DNA of 29,000 bases from Glandiceps talaboti (GCF_964340395.1 NC_135568.1:7877280-7906279), one strand, 5' to 3'. Positions 1 through 25,890 are shown, numbered from the stretch's first letter. Numbers and translations are program-made. Notes: generated from the letters alone by a model not told the origin.

Positions 1-14
1 TTAGATGAACTCTG

Positions 15-377
15 TTAAAGTGGCCATATGGATGAGAACTTAGTATATATTTTGGATTTTAAAACAACTTTACCATGTTTCCTACTTTAAAAAACACTGA
101 AACAGCATCAACCAAATTTATGTTTGTAACTCAATAAGTTACAAAAAGCTATTTTAAAAAAAAAAAATGTGTAAAAACTTTGTCATTGTACGTACAATTA
201 CAGTAACAATCATTTTGCAGTTTTTAATTTTTTGCTATTTTGTTGTGTTACAAACAAGAGTATATCTTGGTTTCACATACTTTTATCAAGTAGTAAATAT
301 AATTAAAAGTTGTTTTTTAATCCAAAATCCAAAATAAATTCTCAAACTAAATTCTCATCCACATGGTGGCACTTTAA
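15..377. mobile_element. Palindromic MITE, copy 1 (TTAA-flanked)
   Basis: Begins TTAA then AGTGGCCATATGGATGAG and ends with the inverted counterpart followed by TTAA (374-377). The inverted similarity runs far inward on both sides (a TTTTGGATTTT block and a TTTCCTACTTTAA-like block on the left have reverse-complement partners on the right), so the whole 363 bp can fold back. It has no coding capacity. A second copy with the same ends and interior lies at 21102-21444. The TTAA flanks are those seen with piggyBac-type insertion, but the tips lack the usual piggyBac CCC start, so the superfamily is undecided. Confidence 0.75.
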
Positions 378-383
378 CAGTAA

Positions 384-845
384 ATGATGACATAAAACAG
401 AAACCAAATCTTAACAAGAAATGTCAGTGTTTATTATAAAACTAACTGAGAGGAAGCTTATATAATTGTCTTACAAATGTACCAGCTATGTCAGTTTTTT
501 ATGAATTGTGTCAGCTTATCTTAAAAGTGTTGATTTGTTTCTTACTTCTACAGTAAAGAAGCAAAATAAAATATGCCAAATAACACAAAATGATTTTATT
601 ATTAACGACAGTTGCTGCCATGACAACCAGATTGATATTTTGATGAATGTAATAAATATAGTATCCTTGCTGTATTCTTTTATAGATATGATACATAATT
701 CATATTATTATTAGTTGTAATTTTGTAATTCATTTATCGCTATATAAAACAAGTTAAGTTTTTTTCAAACAAACTACAAATACAAAATTATTTAGATCTG
801 AAAATAATTACTGAAAAGAGTTACTGTGAAGAAAGAGTTGAAATG
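384..845. other. AT-rich gene-free stretch downstream of the C1q gene
   Basis: Short open frames here show no recognisable protein and no exon-like splice pairs. It probably holds only the intergenic region after the C1q gene's polyadenylation site. Confidence 0.5.
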
Positions 846-855
846 TTTATTTATT
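846..855 (-). terminator. Polyadenylation signals of the C1q gene
   Basis: Two overlapping AATAAA hexamers on the minus strand lie about 25 bases past the stop codon. A further AATAAA overlaps the stop itself (877-882). This implies a very short 3' UTR. Confidence 0.6.
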
Positions 856-877
856 TAGTGTTTCAGACTGTCTTTGT

Positions 878-1647
878 TTATTGTGTTTTTGAATACAACA
901 GGTAACCAGTAAAGGTATTGTATTCTTCGGCATCACTGTACAAAGCATTATGACTATCAAGTCTAACCCATATTTCATCTCCTTGTTGTAAATCTATGAT
1001 CACACTTGTAGATGCAGCGCCATGTTCTCTTGTACCTTCATCGTCTACCCATATGCAGGGTAACTGTTCAGTGTTCTTAATCAAACATGCAAGTAATTCA
1101 TGTGCGTTTTGTACTCGCATTCCAGAAAACATGAAGTAATACATACCGCTGACAGGGCATGTAAATTTACCAGTAGATGTGTTATAACCATTTCCATCAT
1201 TAGAATACACTTTATCATAAACAATCACTTGGTTACTAGACACAGGTTCCATGGATGTTGTCTTGGCAACTGAGAATGCTACTCTAGGTTGTTGTTGTAC
1301 CTGACCTACTTCTCCTTTCTGACCTATAGGTCCTTGTAGACCTTGACCTCCCATTGACCCTTTATTACCCTTGATACCTCTATCTCCTTTTGCACCATTT
1401 TGTCCCTCAACTGCATCGATTCCTTTCTGTCCAATTTCACCCTTGGTTCCCTTTGGTCCTTGTATACCTGTTGTTCCTTTCTGACCTGGTTGACCTCTTG
1501 ACCCAAGTTCACCAGTGTCACCCTTCTCACCAGGAGTTCCATCCAGCCCTGGTGAACCACTGTTTCCCTTTGGTCCTACAGTACCTGGTATTCCATTGTC
1601 CCCTCTGGGACCTACGGGTCCTTGCAATCCATTAGTACCTGGAACAC
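878..1647 (-). CDS. C1q-collagen gene, coding exon 2
   Basis: Acceptor TTCTTGTAG precedes base 1647. The exon opens in phase 1, completing the Gly codon from exon 1, and carries nearly all the collagen triplets and the whole C1q head to TAA at 878-880. Confidence 0.9.
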
Positions 1648-2258
1648 CTACAAGAATTAAACACTTAATGATCATCTGTTGTTTAAAATAAAATGTTCAT
1701 TAACTTTACTGATGTGATCACCAATAAAAAAACATATTGCCAAACTTCAGCTGTGCCATATGCACTAGGAATTTTATGGAAACTGTTAATTTTGAATGTC
1801 AGTGTTTGACATACATAAACATTAGCAATGTTGAACTTCAGGAGTTTTAATTCTGTGCAGTGGGTGATCTTGAAGTATAGCTTCCTGTAAATAATACATG
1901 TATGTGTGGTTATGTACTAATACATTTCATAAGCAACATTATCAGGATATCAGTGATTCCATTTCTAGAGCACTGAGGGATGCCAGTCTGTCAGTGTCTT
2001 CATTTTGCTGCTGGGCAACATTTAGTGAAAGTTGTATTGACTGTAATATTCTTTTAGCTAGAAATGCTTGTGTTAGATACTGGTATATTTATTGATAAAT
2101 GTCTAATTACCTGGGATACCAGGGATTCCATTTCCATAGCGTTGAGATCCATCAATCTGGGTGTCTTCATTTTGTTGCTCGGCAACAGTCAGTGAAAGTT
2201 GCACAACATAGACTACAATACAGTATTGTACCAACATCTTGAATGCAAATGCCTTCAT
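878..2258 (-). CDS. Secreted C1q-collagen protein (C1q-like lectin), two coding exons
   Basis: Coding exons are 2258-2111 and 1647-878. The join splits a Gly codon and keeps the collagen register exactly, giving 305 residues. Residues 1-26 are a hydrophobic signal peptide. Residues 44-166 are 41 Gly-X-Y triplets rich in GPK/GEK/GQK. Residues 171-305 are a C1q domain with AFSVA near its start, GKFTCPVSGMYYFMFS in the middle, GDEIWVRL, and YNTFTGYLLY near the end. C1q proteins of this build trimerise through the C1q head and collagen stalk and bind microbial or self ligands outside the cell; many invertebrates have large families of them. One triplet (128-130) starts with Ala instead of Gly. 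The start ATG follows a strong acceptor, so a 5' UTR intron is likely. It could equally be called an adiponectin/otolin-type protein; the exact ligand cannot be read from sequence. Confidence 0.92.
1935..2056 (-). pseudogene. Decayed duplicate of C1q signal-peptide exon
   Basis: Read on the minus strand, this stretch resembles the neighbouring exon at 2111-2258. It shares CAACTTTCACT, GTTGCC..CAGCA, AAATGAAGACAC and ATGGAATC.CTG.TATCC in the same order. The donor that follows the real exon (CCAG then GTAATT) is changed to CCTG then ATAATG, so the obligatory GT is lost, and the Gly-Ile-Pro-Gly start of the collagen is not kept. It lies in the intron between the two coding exons and appears to be a local duplication of the signal-peptide exon that has died. 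Confidence 0.7.
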
Positions 2259-2285
2259 TGTTGATGCTATGTTGTTTAATGGTTA
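2111..2285 (-). CDS. C1q-collagen gene, coding exon 1 (signal peptide)
   Basis: ATG at 2258-2256. The coding part ends at 2111 after one base of a Gly codon, followed by donor GTAATT. Bases 2285-2259 are 5' UTR. They are preceded by a long pyrimidine tract ending TTTCCAG, which marks an acceptor and hence an upstream non-coding exon. Confidence 0.85.
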
Positions 2286-2569
2286 CTGGAAAAAAAGAGA
2301 GAAAATAACTTGAAATCTAAAGATCAAGTTATGATATTTAATTGTGAAACACATGAGAAGGAATACAAATTTAATTATGATTTCAAATATCAAAATCAGG
2401 GACACAACAACTTTGGTGTTAAATATCAATAATAAAAATACTGACAATGACAATGTGCACAATTGAAATCCAATGTCTGACATACACAGAGAAACACATC
2501 TAAAACATGAAAACACCCCTACAGGATAATGGAATATCTGATGGACTTAAGCCAAGTGATTATGTCAGA

Positions 2570-2617
2570 TACATAAACATACATACATACATACATAGTA
2601 TACATACATACATACAT

Positions 2618-2648
<31 letters not shown>

Positions 2649-2657
2649 TCCATCCAT

Positions 2658-2695
<38 letters not shown>
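2570..2695. repeat. (CATA)n / (CA)n compound microsatellite
   Basis: About ten CATA units give way to CACA, a CATC patch and about 17 CA units. It lies in the probable 5' UTR intron of the C1q gene. Confidence 0.9.
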
Positions 2696-2697
<2 letters not shown>

Positions 2698-3014
2698 CTT
2701 GACGCCTATAGAATGCTGAACCTCAGTTCATTTGTGTTAAAAAGGGACATGGTCGCAACTCCTGAGAATTACTCATCATTTTTGTTTCCAATGAAAGCGG
2801 GTTTTAAATACGCATAATTGCTACCATTCACTATACTTCTCTGAAAACCCGCCAGCAATGGCAAAATTCCTACAATAGTCAGGCTTATATGTCCCTTTAC
2901 AGTTTTCCTCTCAGTGCAACTTCGTGTTGAGATTTTAAAAGTACATAAACAGCACATGGTACAACTTCAAGGATTAGGAGAAGTAAATATAATGAATATG
3001 TACTGTAACTATAC

Positions 3015-3165
3015 CTGTATAGAACTTGTAGAAGAATCCTAGTAGATGTGAGAACTTGTAGAACAACTCAAACGTCAGCTAGATGCACAGTTTCTATGTA
3101 GCTCAGCTCGTAGACTCCAGTCTATAACAGCTGCTAAGTGCCTCCAGTGTCCAGTCCAATCTGAA
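3015..3165 (-). other. Probable 5' UTR exon of the C1q gene
   Basis: A donor ACAG then GTATAG lies at 3018-3009 on the minus strand. About 150 bases further up is a TATA box at the expected spacing for a start near 3160-3165. The stretch is not open in any useful frame, as suits a non-coding leader exon. It would splice to the acceptor before 2285. Exact ends are inferred. Confidence 0.45.
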
Positions 3166-3187
3166 GCTACACAGCATTACCTCTGTC

Positions 3188-3196
3188 TTATTTATA
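3188..3196 (-). promoter_or_regulatory. TATA box, candidate C1q-gene promoter
   Basis: The minus strand reads TATAAATAA. It lies upstream of a donor-ended stretch that could be the leader exon. It is the only TATA-like motif I found that fits between the G-rich tract and the inferred leader. Confidence 0.45.
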
Positions 3197-3418
3197 CACA
3201 CTGGTAGTGGATTCTCATTATACCACCCAAGGAATACAAGAATTCCATCACAACCATATATAGTCACAAAGTAGAACTCAACAACTGATTTCAGATATTT
3301 TTACAATAAAATCCTGTTTTCCCAGGAATTTCCCAGGTCTTGGATGTCGTGGGAAACTTGTAAGAAAAATTTGACACACATTTGTCTGAATAGATTACGT
3401 CAGAGTTGTGTGCACTGT

Positions 3419-3465
3419 TCAACCCCCACCCCCACCACAACCCCCACCCCCACTGCCCAACCCCA
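3419..3465 (-). promoter_or_regulatory. G-quadruplex-prone tract upstream of C1q promoter
   Basis: On the minus strand there are more than five runs of four or five G separated by one to a few bases (GGGGGTGGGGG twice, plus flanking runs). The plus strand shows CCCCCACCCCC. It sits about 230 bases upstream of the candidate TATA box. Confidence 0.7.
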
Positions 3466-4182
3466 AGACATTTGCACGTCATCCTAAAGTCAGGGTAGCT
3501 ATTCAATAAAACATACACACTTGATATAATATTCATGGAACATTTTGTTTTATTTACCAGAGTAAAATATGGCTAAATATCTACTACATTTTTGCCTCAA
3601 AAGTTTTTGACATTACATAGTAGAAAATGTACATCAGTTATAACAGACATGATTGTGTAGATATATAGGTAAACATTTGGAGTTATTTTTTCCATAATTG
3701 AACTTCAAGTTCACATTTGCTAGAGACATGATCAAATGTATGCAAAATTTGGCCCAAACACTATTACACATATATGCAAGTGAGAGTGCAAATTTGGCGT
3801 GTATACGCAATCATGCACTTGTAGAGTTGCAGTTTGTAAAATAAAATTTCTTGTGTAAACATAATTAAGAAGAAATACTATGACTCACAGTAAAGGTACT
3901 TGAGTTATCTACACTATGCTTGATGGGTCTTTGCTGCACTTTCACACAGAACAGATATATGCATCCACGCAAAACCCCTCGAGTATGACAGGCCAGCACT
4001 TTTGGCTTTCTGTTAGAACTATGAGTAGCTAATCTATGCTAATACAGACAGTTTATTTCAGTGACAAAAGTGTAATAACCTTCTTGCATAAATTAATGTA
4101 CCATATTACAACATTGACATAGAGGCTAAAACCTTGATTGGATTATTCTTACCAGATTCATAGTATTTGTATATTTGTAGTA
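3466..4182. other. Gene-free stretch between C1q promoter and repeats
   Basis: No exon-like open frame with splice sites and no recognised repeat is visible. Confidence 0.4.
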
Positions 4183-4433
4183 TTATGCCATACATGAGCC
4201 AAGTTGAACAAAAAACATGGAATATATACTCTGGTCATTCTGAAACATGACAACGCATGTTTATGTTACAACAATGCTTGCCTATGTCACTGGTCCTGCT
4301 GTGTTCAATATATGAGTCAAAATGTTTAAAATTGCCATTATATTCCCTTTGATATTACTAGTGCTGGTATAATTATGTTATTCTAAAATATTTGTCTTCA
4401 TTCAGCCACAAAATACTAGTACTCGTGACCTAA
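4183..4433 (+). repeat. Interspersed repeat family B, copy 1
   Basis: Aligns over about 250 bp with 8261-8490 in the same orientation. Shared blocks include CATGAGCCA, ATGGAATATATAC.CTGGTCAT, CTGCTGTGTTC and GCTGGTATAATTATGTTAT. No coding potential is shared. The family is unknown to me. Confidence 0.8.
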
Positions 4434-4866
4434 GGGTTGTCTCTACAACTTGTACGAGTCTAGCAACTTGTAGTTACAAAGGCTATCCATGTCTCTGTTT
4501 TGTTTGAATGTGTAATTTGTAACAAAATATGTTGTGTGATGTAACAAAGCATGCCATATACTAAGTAACTGAAACTCTATAGTCTTTCTTGTTTGGAAAT
4601 ACACATGTACAACTTCACTTGTAAAACAGGGTCCCACACCATTTTTTATAGACAGTGTTTAATAATAATACTGCAGCAGTAGATTATCGAGGCAGTAGAT
4701 AGAACTCTGTGGACTTTTCATACTTCATTCTTAGTATTCCTCAGTAAAGCTACTATATATTAATACAACTCATTCTGCAAGGATCAATAATGCTACTACT
4801 AATATATTACACATTTTACAGTTTATATACTCAAATAAATACTTTCACAGGTCTTCTTACAGGCCC

Positions 4867-4972
4867 ATCACAATAGGATTGAAATTTAGGTGTGAAACAC
4901 AGTTGTCTGCCAGAGTTATAGAAAAAGTTAATCCAGAACAAAAGAATGATCCTTAGTATGTACTCCTTGTGG
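4867..4972 (+). repeat. Interspersed repeat family C, copy 1
   Basis: Matches the reverse complement of 25471-25573. Shared blocks are AATTTAGGTGTGAAA (variant AATCTAGG), AGTTGTCT and CCAGAACAAAAGAATGATCC. Confidence 0.75.
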
Positions 4973-5074
4973 TTTTATTTTAAGCACTGAGCATAAAAGA
5001 GATAAAATTGTTGCCATCGATCAATGTCATGTGAGAATTGGGTGTACATCCTTTGATTTCAAAATAACCACATA

Positions 5075-5080
5075 TTTATT
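5075..5080 (-). terminator. Candidate polyadenylation signal for VPS8
   Basis: AATAAA on the minus strand about 465 bases past the VPS8 stop codon. It is the nearest clear hexamer I see, but assignment is tentative. Confidence 0.3.
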
Positions 5081-5106
5081 CCATAAGATTATTCCAGTGT
5101 TACAGC

Positions 5107-5380
5107 TTGCCATTACTCATGGAGTATACAAGAGATGATTCCTTGGGGGATTACGCCATGATTGCACAAGACATGGGGGCACTTGTGGGATGAGAATGAT
5201 TCCTTATACAGTGGATTATACCATTTCTCCAGAGGGTAGGGTCTGCAAAAACTTCAGAGGGGAAGATGATTCCTTGAGTTTGGCAATACCATTGCTACAA
5301 AGGTGAAATGCCATATTACTCCAGAGGTGGCAATGATTCCTGGACGTGAGCCATTCTATTGCTCCACGGGTAGGGTCACC
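5107..5380. repeat. Degenerate minisatellite-like array
   Basis: Variants of CCATTNCTCCAGAGGTGG and ATGATTCCTTG recur irregularly, the latter at 5135, 5196, 5276 and 5333. Open frames across it are accidental. It lies in the probable 3' UTR or downstream flank of VPS8. Confidence 0.5.
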
Positions 5381-5543
5381 TTTCAACTGCGAGTTGACAA
5401 CATTTATCTGGTGGTATGCCAACACAATATGCTGTATGTATTCCAGAAGTTGGACATGTTATTACTTTTAAGAGGTCCTGGTCCAGTGCATCATTACTTC
5501 AGAAACTGGGTTAACAAATAATTCAAAGAACGTAATCACACAA

Positions 5544-20979
<15,436 letters not shown>

Positions 20980-21101
20980 CTGAAAGATAAATAATAATAT
21001 TAAACCAGTTAGTTAGTTAGTTGGATCACAGGTTGTGAAGAATTTTGGCCTTGGTGTTATTAGATAATATCAGTAAGTATGGGCTTGGTTCAGTTGTCAT
21101 A

Positions 21102-21444
21102 TTAAAGTAACCATATGGATGAGGATTGGATAGTTATTTTGGATTTTTAATTTATAAAACAGTTTTATCATGGCTTCCTACTTGAAAAATCAGTATGAAA
21201 CAGCATTGAAAAGTCTATGTTTGTAGCTCCATACACTGATAAACATGTGCAAAAGTTTGTTATTGTACATGCAATAACAAAGATTTTACACATTTATTAA
21301 TCTTTTGCAATGTATTGAGTTATAAACAAGGACTTGGCATACATTGTTTCACATCAATTTTTCGAGTAGGAAGTCATGATAAAATTGTTTTATAAATAAA
21401 AATTAAAAAGAAATACTGAATCCTCATCCATATGGCTACTTTAA
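21102..21444. mobile_element. Palindromic MITE, copy 2 (TTAA-flanked)
   Basis: TTAAAGTAACCATATGGATG onward at the left and its inverse ending CTACTTTAA at the right. The interior (TTTCCTAC/GGCTTCCTACTT, GAAACAGCAT, TATGTTTGTA.CTC, GTACATGCAATAAC) parallels copy 1. Length 343 bp. It lies upstream of the last VPS8 exon found, presumably in an intron. Confidence 0.78.
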
Positions 21445-21596
21445 AGTTATGACATAATCTGTATAATTAACTTTTAACAAGTTTTAGTCTAAGAATAATT
21501 TTCCAATTCAGTATCCATGCAACTTGATTCTACAATGACATTCTCTATAACATTTACACACAGTGACATCAGCAACTTGACAGAAATAGACCAGTA

Positions 21597-21767
21597 CAGT
21601 GTTTTTGATAAGGGAGGTACACAGGTAAAATCTACCAGGGTCCCTGGTAACTTTAACAGTGTTCCCAAATAAAATTATGGTAGATTGTATTGGAAACTAT
21701 GTAACTTTTCCCCTATTCCCCCCTTGCTGTTTATACTGGGGGTTCCCTAACTTTAGCAAAAACACTG
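21597..21767. mobile_element. Small MITE-like element D, copy 1
   Basis: Ends are CAGTGTTTTTGATAAGGGAGG and the inverse of CAGTGTTTTTGCTAAAGTTA. TA flanks both sides. 171 bp, non-coding. The interior shares CAGGTAAAATCTA and AAATTATGGTA.A.TGTATTGGAA with copy 2. Confidence 0.7.
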
Positions 21768-22119
21768 TAGACTATAAATTATGATCACTTGTTGACTGAC
21801 GACAAAAACATATCCTTTATTACAACCCTGATGAACACAAAAAGTTTAGAATTTACTTTCTATTGAGTCCCTGAAGACAGAGCTGTGATATTTGCTTTCA
21901 CTACAAACTCAGTCTCACAAAACAGCTTTCAGCTGATGTGAAAGGTTAAAACATACAAAGGACGTTTTCACAACCTGTTGGTATGGTAACTGATATGTGT
22001 ACCTGTTGATTGTTCAAATTAATAATCACACACACACATTTATTGCATTCAAAGGCCAAAAATACAAATCAGTATGAACAAAAACAATATGGATACACAC
22101 ATGCACACATGCACACATG

Positions 22120-22287
<168 letters not shown>

Positions 22288-22289
22288 TT

Positions 22290-24990
22290 GTTTGTCTGAG
22301 AGTGAGTAATATAGCCTGGCTGTTCACAATAGGTACAATTTCAAGCTATTCAATACTGGAGTTCAAACTCAGATGAACTTCCTTCTTAGGTTCTTTTTAA
22401 TAATGGAATCTATTATCACTACTGTGGTCACTTGGAAAGTACCTGCTCTCTACTTAACAAATTGACAATATAGTTCTTTTTATTTCTACTTCCGTAAACT
22501 CTAGGTCAGAACATAGGGTCAGAGTTCATAATACAATGCACTGAGTCACTCAACTCAATGGTTAATCTAAATAACAATACATACTAATTTACATAACAAT
22601 ACAGACTCATCTACATAACAAACACAACAGTCAACATTAGGACATACTTCAGGGCAGCGTCTACAGTCACCACATCATAACTTTCTACATTACCTGGAAG
22701 TCATAACTTTGTGTACTACCTGGCAGGTCTATGTAATTCACTAAAAAAGGATTTTGTTTTCTCGTCGCCGGAAGAAAACTTTTCAATTGTGTAATACTGA
22801 TACAGGACTAAATCTGAGGTAACAAAATCTGTTTTCATCTGTACAGAGTTATGTCAAGGTTGTTTTTCATTTCTTAGTTTTTTTTCTTTCTTTTTTTAGC
22901 TTCATAGGTTCCTTATTTACACCATAGAGTAACCTCTGTGGAAAATACCTGGACTTTCCATAATCAGAGGAAAGTTATTCTAATACAATTTTGAATTGAG
23001 AAGGTGTTTTTCTTCTTGTGTTTTAACCAACTCTTATGATATTGATGATGAAAAGTTTCAAAGTTGTACACAGTTTTAACTTATATTTAACTGTTTTTTT
23101 CAAACTTTTATTACAGTTTGTACACTCTGTTCAGAATATTTGAAAAGTTGCACAGTTGTACAAAGTTTTAACTTTGCTGACTATTTCTCAGTGTCGTAGT
23201 TTGTTTGTACATCCTGTTCGGTATTGCACTGTAGAGCAAATACTTCTAGTATGCGTGCTCACCAGTGCAAGTAAGCACTGGTACATTACACAATTGACCT
23301 ATACTACTATGTTAATGTCGATGCAAACCTTTGAAGGCACTTGACACGTATTCTGGCATTGCTAGCACACATGAAAACACAGTAGTGGTTTCCTCAATAT
23401 TTACTCGATATTCTTAATCTTTGTAAACATATACTAAATCATGTCATTGAATCATCTATGTATTAATCCTGAATACCAAGTTTGAATTCTGACCAATAGT
23501 AAGTGATGGTTAAATAATTATGCATGAGTAATTAGAATATAACAGGTGTATTTCAATCTACAGCAAAAATTACACCTCAAAAAATGTTTAAACTCAGCAT
23601 GTGTCCCTTTAAACTTGTTAATGAACTGATAAGAATCCCGATTGGTAATCAAAAACCTGCCAAACCAGGTCTCATATTTCCTGTGGAACACAACGTGAAG
23701 CGTTGTAAGTATATGTCTGGTACACAAAGCACTTGTCGTTTATCACCATAGTGATATCCATGGTTGTCTTGTTGTTAATTGAAAGAGTATGTTTAGTACG
23801 ACTATTGTCAATACAGTTTGTAGTAGCTGAAATTGGCAGTTACAGCACAGTGGGGTGGGGAAGGGGTACTCACACAGTAAAGATAATACATGTACTGCTG
23901 TTTTGAGATTTGTAGTTGAACAGATCAAGGTTTGAATTACACATAATAAGTTGTATGGGCCACACTAGACGAAATTCTAGGCTATGATGCTACCATTTCA
24001 TTTACCTGTCTCAAAGAAAGACGATCTCAGGTTTGCTTGCAATTAGTCTATTTGATATATGAAAGTCTCAAAAGCAGTCTTAGACACGGTCTCACTTAGC
24101 ATGTTCTTCATTTTGAGAGTCTCAGTTCTGATCTCACTTCACCTGTATTTGGGGTCTTAGATAGACATACCTCAACAGTTAGTATGACTCAGTGACTCCA
24201 GTCATTCACAAATAGTAGTAAAACTGTTTGCTATGTATAACCTCAAGGTTTAGAGACCTTTCAAGTAAAAAGTAAAAAGTTCACCCGGATCTACAGTTTA
24301 CAAATCTGTATTGCTATCCATAAAATCACATAAAGAGATTGCAATTGTACTGTAAAGGACAAACTATTGATTGAAAACTCTACATTAAATTCTAGTACCT
24401 TATTCACAACACTTATGTCCAAGTATAAACATAAAAAAGTTGTGAGAATTCCACAAAGTTACGATTTAAGGAACAAGGCAGTGGGTTTTTGTTTTCAGTT
24501 CAGAGAAGCCTTAACTGATATAGTCTGTACAATAAATTATATTCTCTTTGAATTCCTAAAGTCTGTTATTTTGTCCTCTGGTTCAGCTTTGTCACATAAC
24601 TCTTTTACATGCCAAGAAAGATTGACTTTTAGGTATTTTTCAGTATAATCTGTTCTGTACAAAGGCTAATTCATACTATTTTGTTTCTAAAGCCTGTTAT
24701 TTTGCCCTGAAGTTTAGCTTTGAACACAATCTTCAAGCATATCACAGAAAGGTGCTATTTTAGCTGTCAAACCAGTTTCACTTCCTTATAAGTTATAGAC
24801 ACATTTGGCACTTGGGAATATCAATGAATGCTGTTTAATTACCACAGGTGTAATATTGACATAATTGAGCATACCAGAATTCTTCGAGTAAAATGGTTGT
24901 TGTACATTTTCAAACCACAGCAGTTTTTACATCCTATTTGTTATCAAGACAACACTTTATTTGGGCTGAACTTTTGAAATATTCATTGAT
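22290..24990. other. Gene-free stretch, searched for upstream VPS8 exons
   Basis: No minus-strand segment with both splice sites and VPS8-like protein was found. It holds a foldback relative near 23215-23275 and a weak 55-bp direct repeat (CTAAAG.CTGTTATTTTG.CCT near 24557 and 24689). Confidence 0.4.
23215..23275. repeat. Fragment related to the foldback-element centre
   Basis: CGGTATTGCACTGTAG.GCAAATAC..CTAGTATGCG matches, in inverse orientation, the inner right arm of the element at 16611-17378. Confidence 0.6.
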
Positions 24991-24993
24991 GGT

Positions 24994-25156
24994 CAGTTTT
25001 CTTGTTAATGGTTGGCAGCAAGCAGGTAAAATCTAACTGATTTTACTGGGTTACCCACCAAAATTATGGTACAATGTATTGGAACCTATACCAGTTTTAC
25101 CAGACTTCTCCTTTCTGTTGAGTTACCAGGGTTCCCCAACCATAGCAAAAACACTG
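24994..25156. mobile_element. Small MITE-like element D, copy 2
   Basis: Left end CAGTTTTCTTGTTAATGGTTGG; right end, inverted, CAGTGTTTTTGCTATGGTTGG. 163 bp. The interior matches 21597-21767. Flanks share ATGGT, so the target-duplication length differs from copy 1 and stays unresolved. Confidence 0.65.
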
Positions 25157-25470
25157 ATGGTGGTGGCAATAGGTGACCAACCAGTCTCCGAAAAAAAATA
25201 CCTTCCGATAAATAAATACTTTGCAGGTACACTTGGCATATATGTAGTGCATGCAAAAAAGTGTGGTACAATGTATTCAAAATCCCAATTGATACTTGTA
25301 TAGACTGATTAGTTATCTCTTGCCAGCAACATCAAAGAATATTTCAAATGCCAACTACTGATCAACTATTACTCAGATAGAATCAAATCGGAACGGCAAT
25401 AGTTGTAGTAAATATTTTTAAAGGCCAGGGATTCAATACTAGGTTCACGCTTTACATGTGGTGTTATCTA

Positions 25471-25573
25471 GAATCATAAGAACTATACACAGGATCATTC
25501 TTTTGTTCTGGACCAATTTTTTCTCCAGTCCTGCTAGACAACTCTTTTTCACACCTAGATTTTAATCCTGTCC
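25471..25573 (-). repeat. Interspersed repeat family C, copy 2
   Basis: Reverse complement matches 4867-4972. It lies in the upstream flank or 5' UTR intron of the LRR-Ig gene. Confidence 0.75.
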
Positions 25574-25872
25574 ACTTGACCTTCAACACAACATCTTTAT
25601 AGTTACAGGTAATTTAGCTCTATTTCAAACTTTTTAACTTTGATTACTTCACTACAGAAAACTCTTCTCTACCAGGTTTACATAAAAATGGTCTAATTTC
25701 ATTCTCACAGGATGTTGAAATACTTCAATCATATTATTTGTTGTTGTTTTTTTCCCTTTTATCAGGGTGCATCAAAGCTGTTCCATTTGAAATAAATGTT
25801 AACTGATGAAGTGATACTTCAGAAACTTTTTGCAAATATTAAATCAAAGTGCTTTCTGTTTTATTTCTTCAG

Positions 25873-25890
25873 AATACCATTACTGCAACC
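25873..25890 (+). other. Start of coding exon of LRR-Ig gene, 5' UTR part
   Basis: TTTATTTCTTCAG ending at 25872 is a strong acceptor 18 bases before the ATG, so a non-coding leader exon probably lies upstream. Its position is not resolved. Confidence 0.55.

Noticed and set aside
2797-2852. GCGGGTTTT / AAAACCCGC hairpin in the C1q 5' intron
   Set aside because: Perfect 9-bp arms but a 38-base loop and no further evidence of function.
22660-22745. Minus-strand exon candidate bounded by TTTTTTAG and CAG-GTAATG
   Set aside because: 46 bases with acceptable splice sites, but the peptide does not match VPS8 in a way I can defend.
24367-24648. 93-residue plus-strand frame
   Set aside because: No domain, no promoter or splice context; part of it is shared by a nearby diverged direct repeat.
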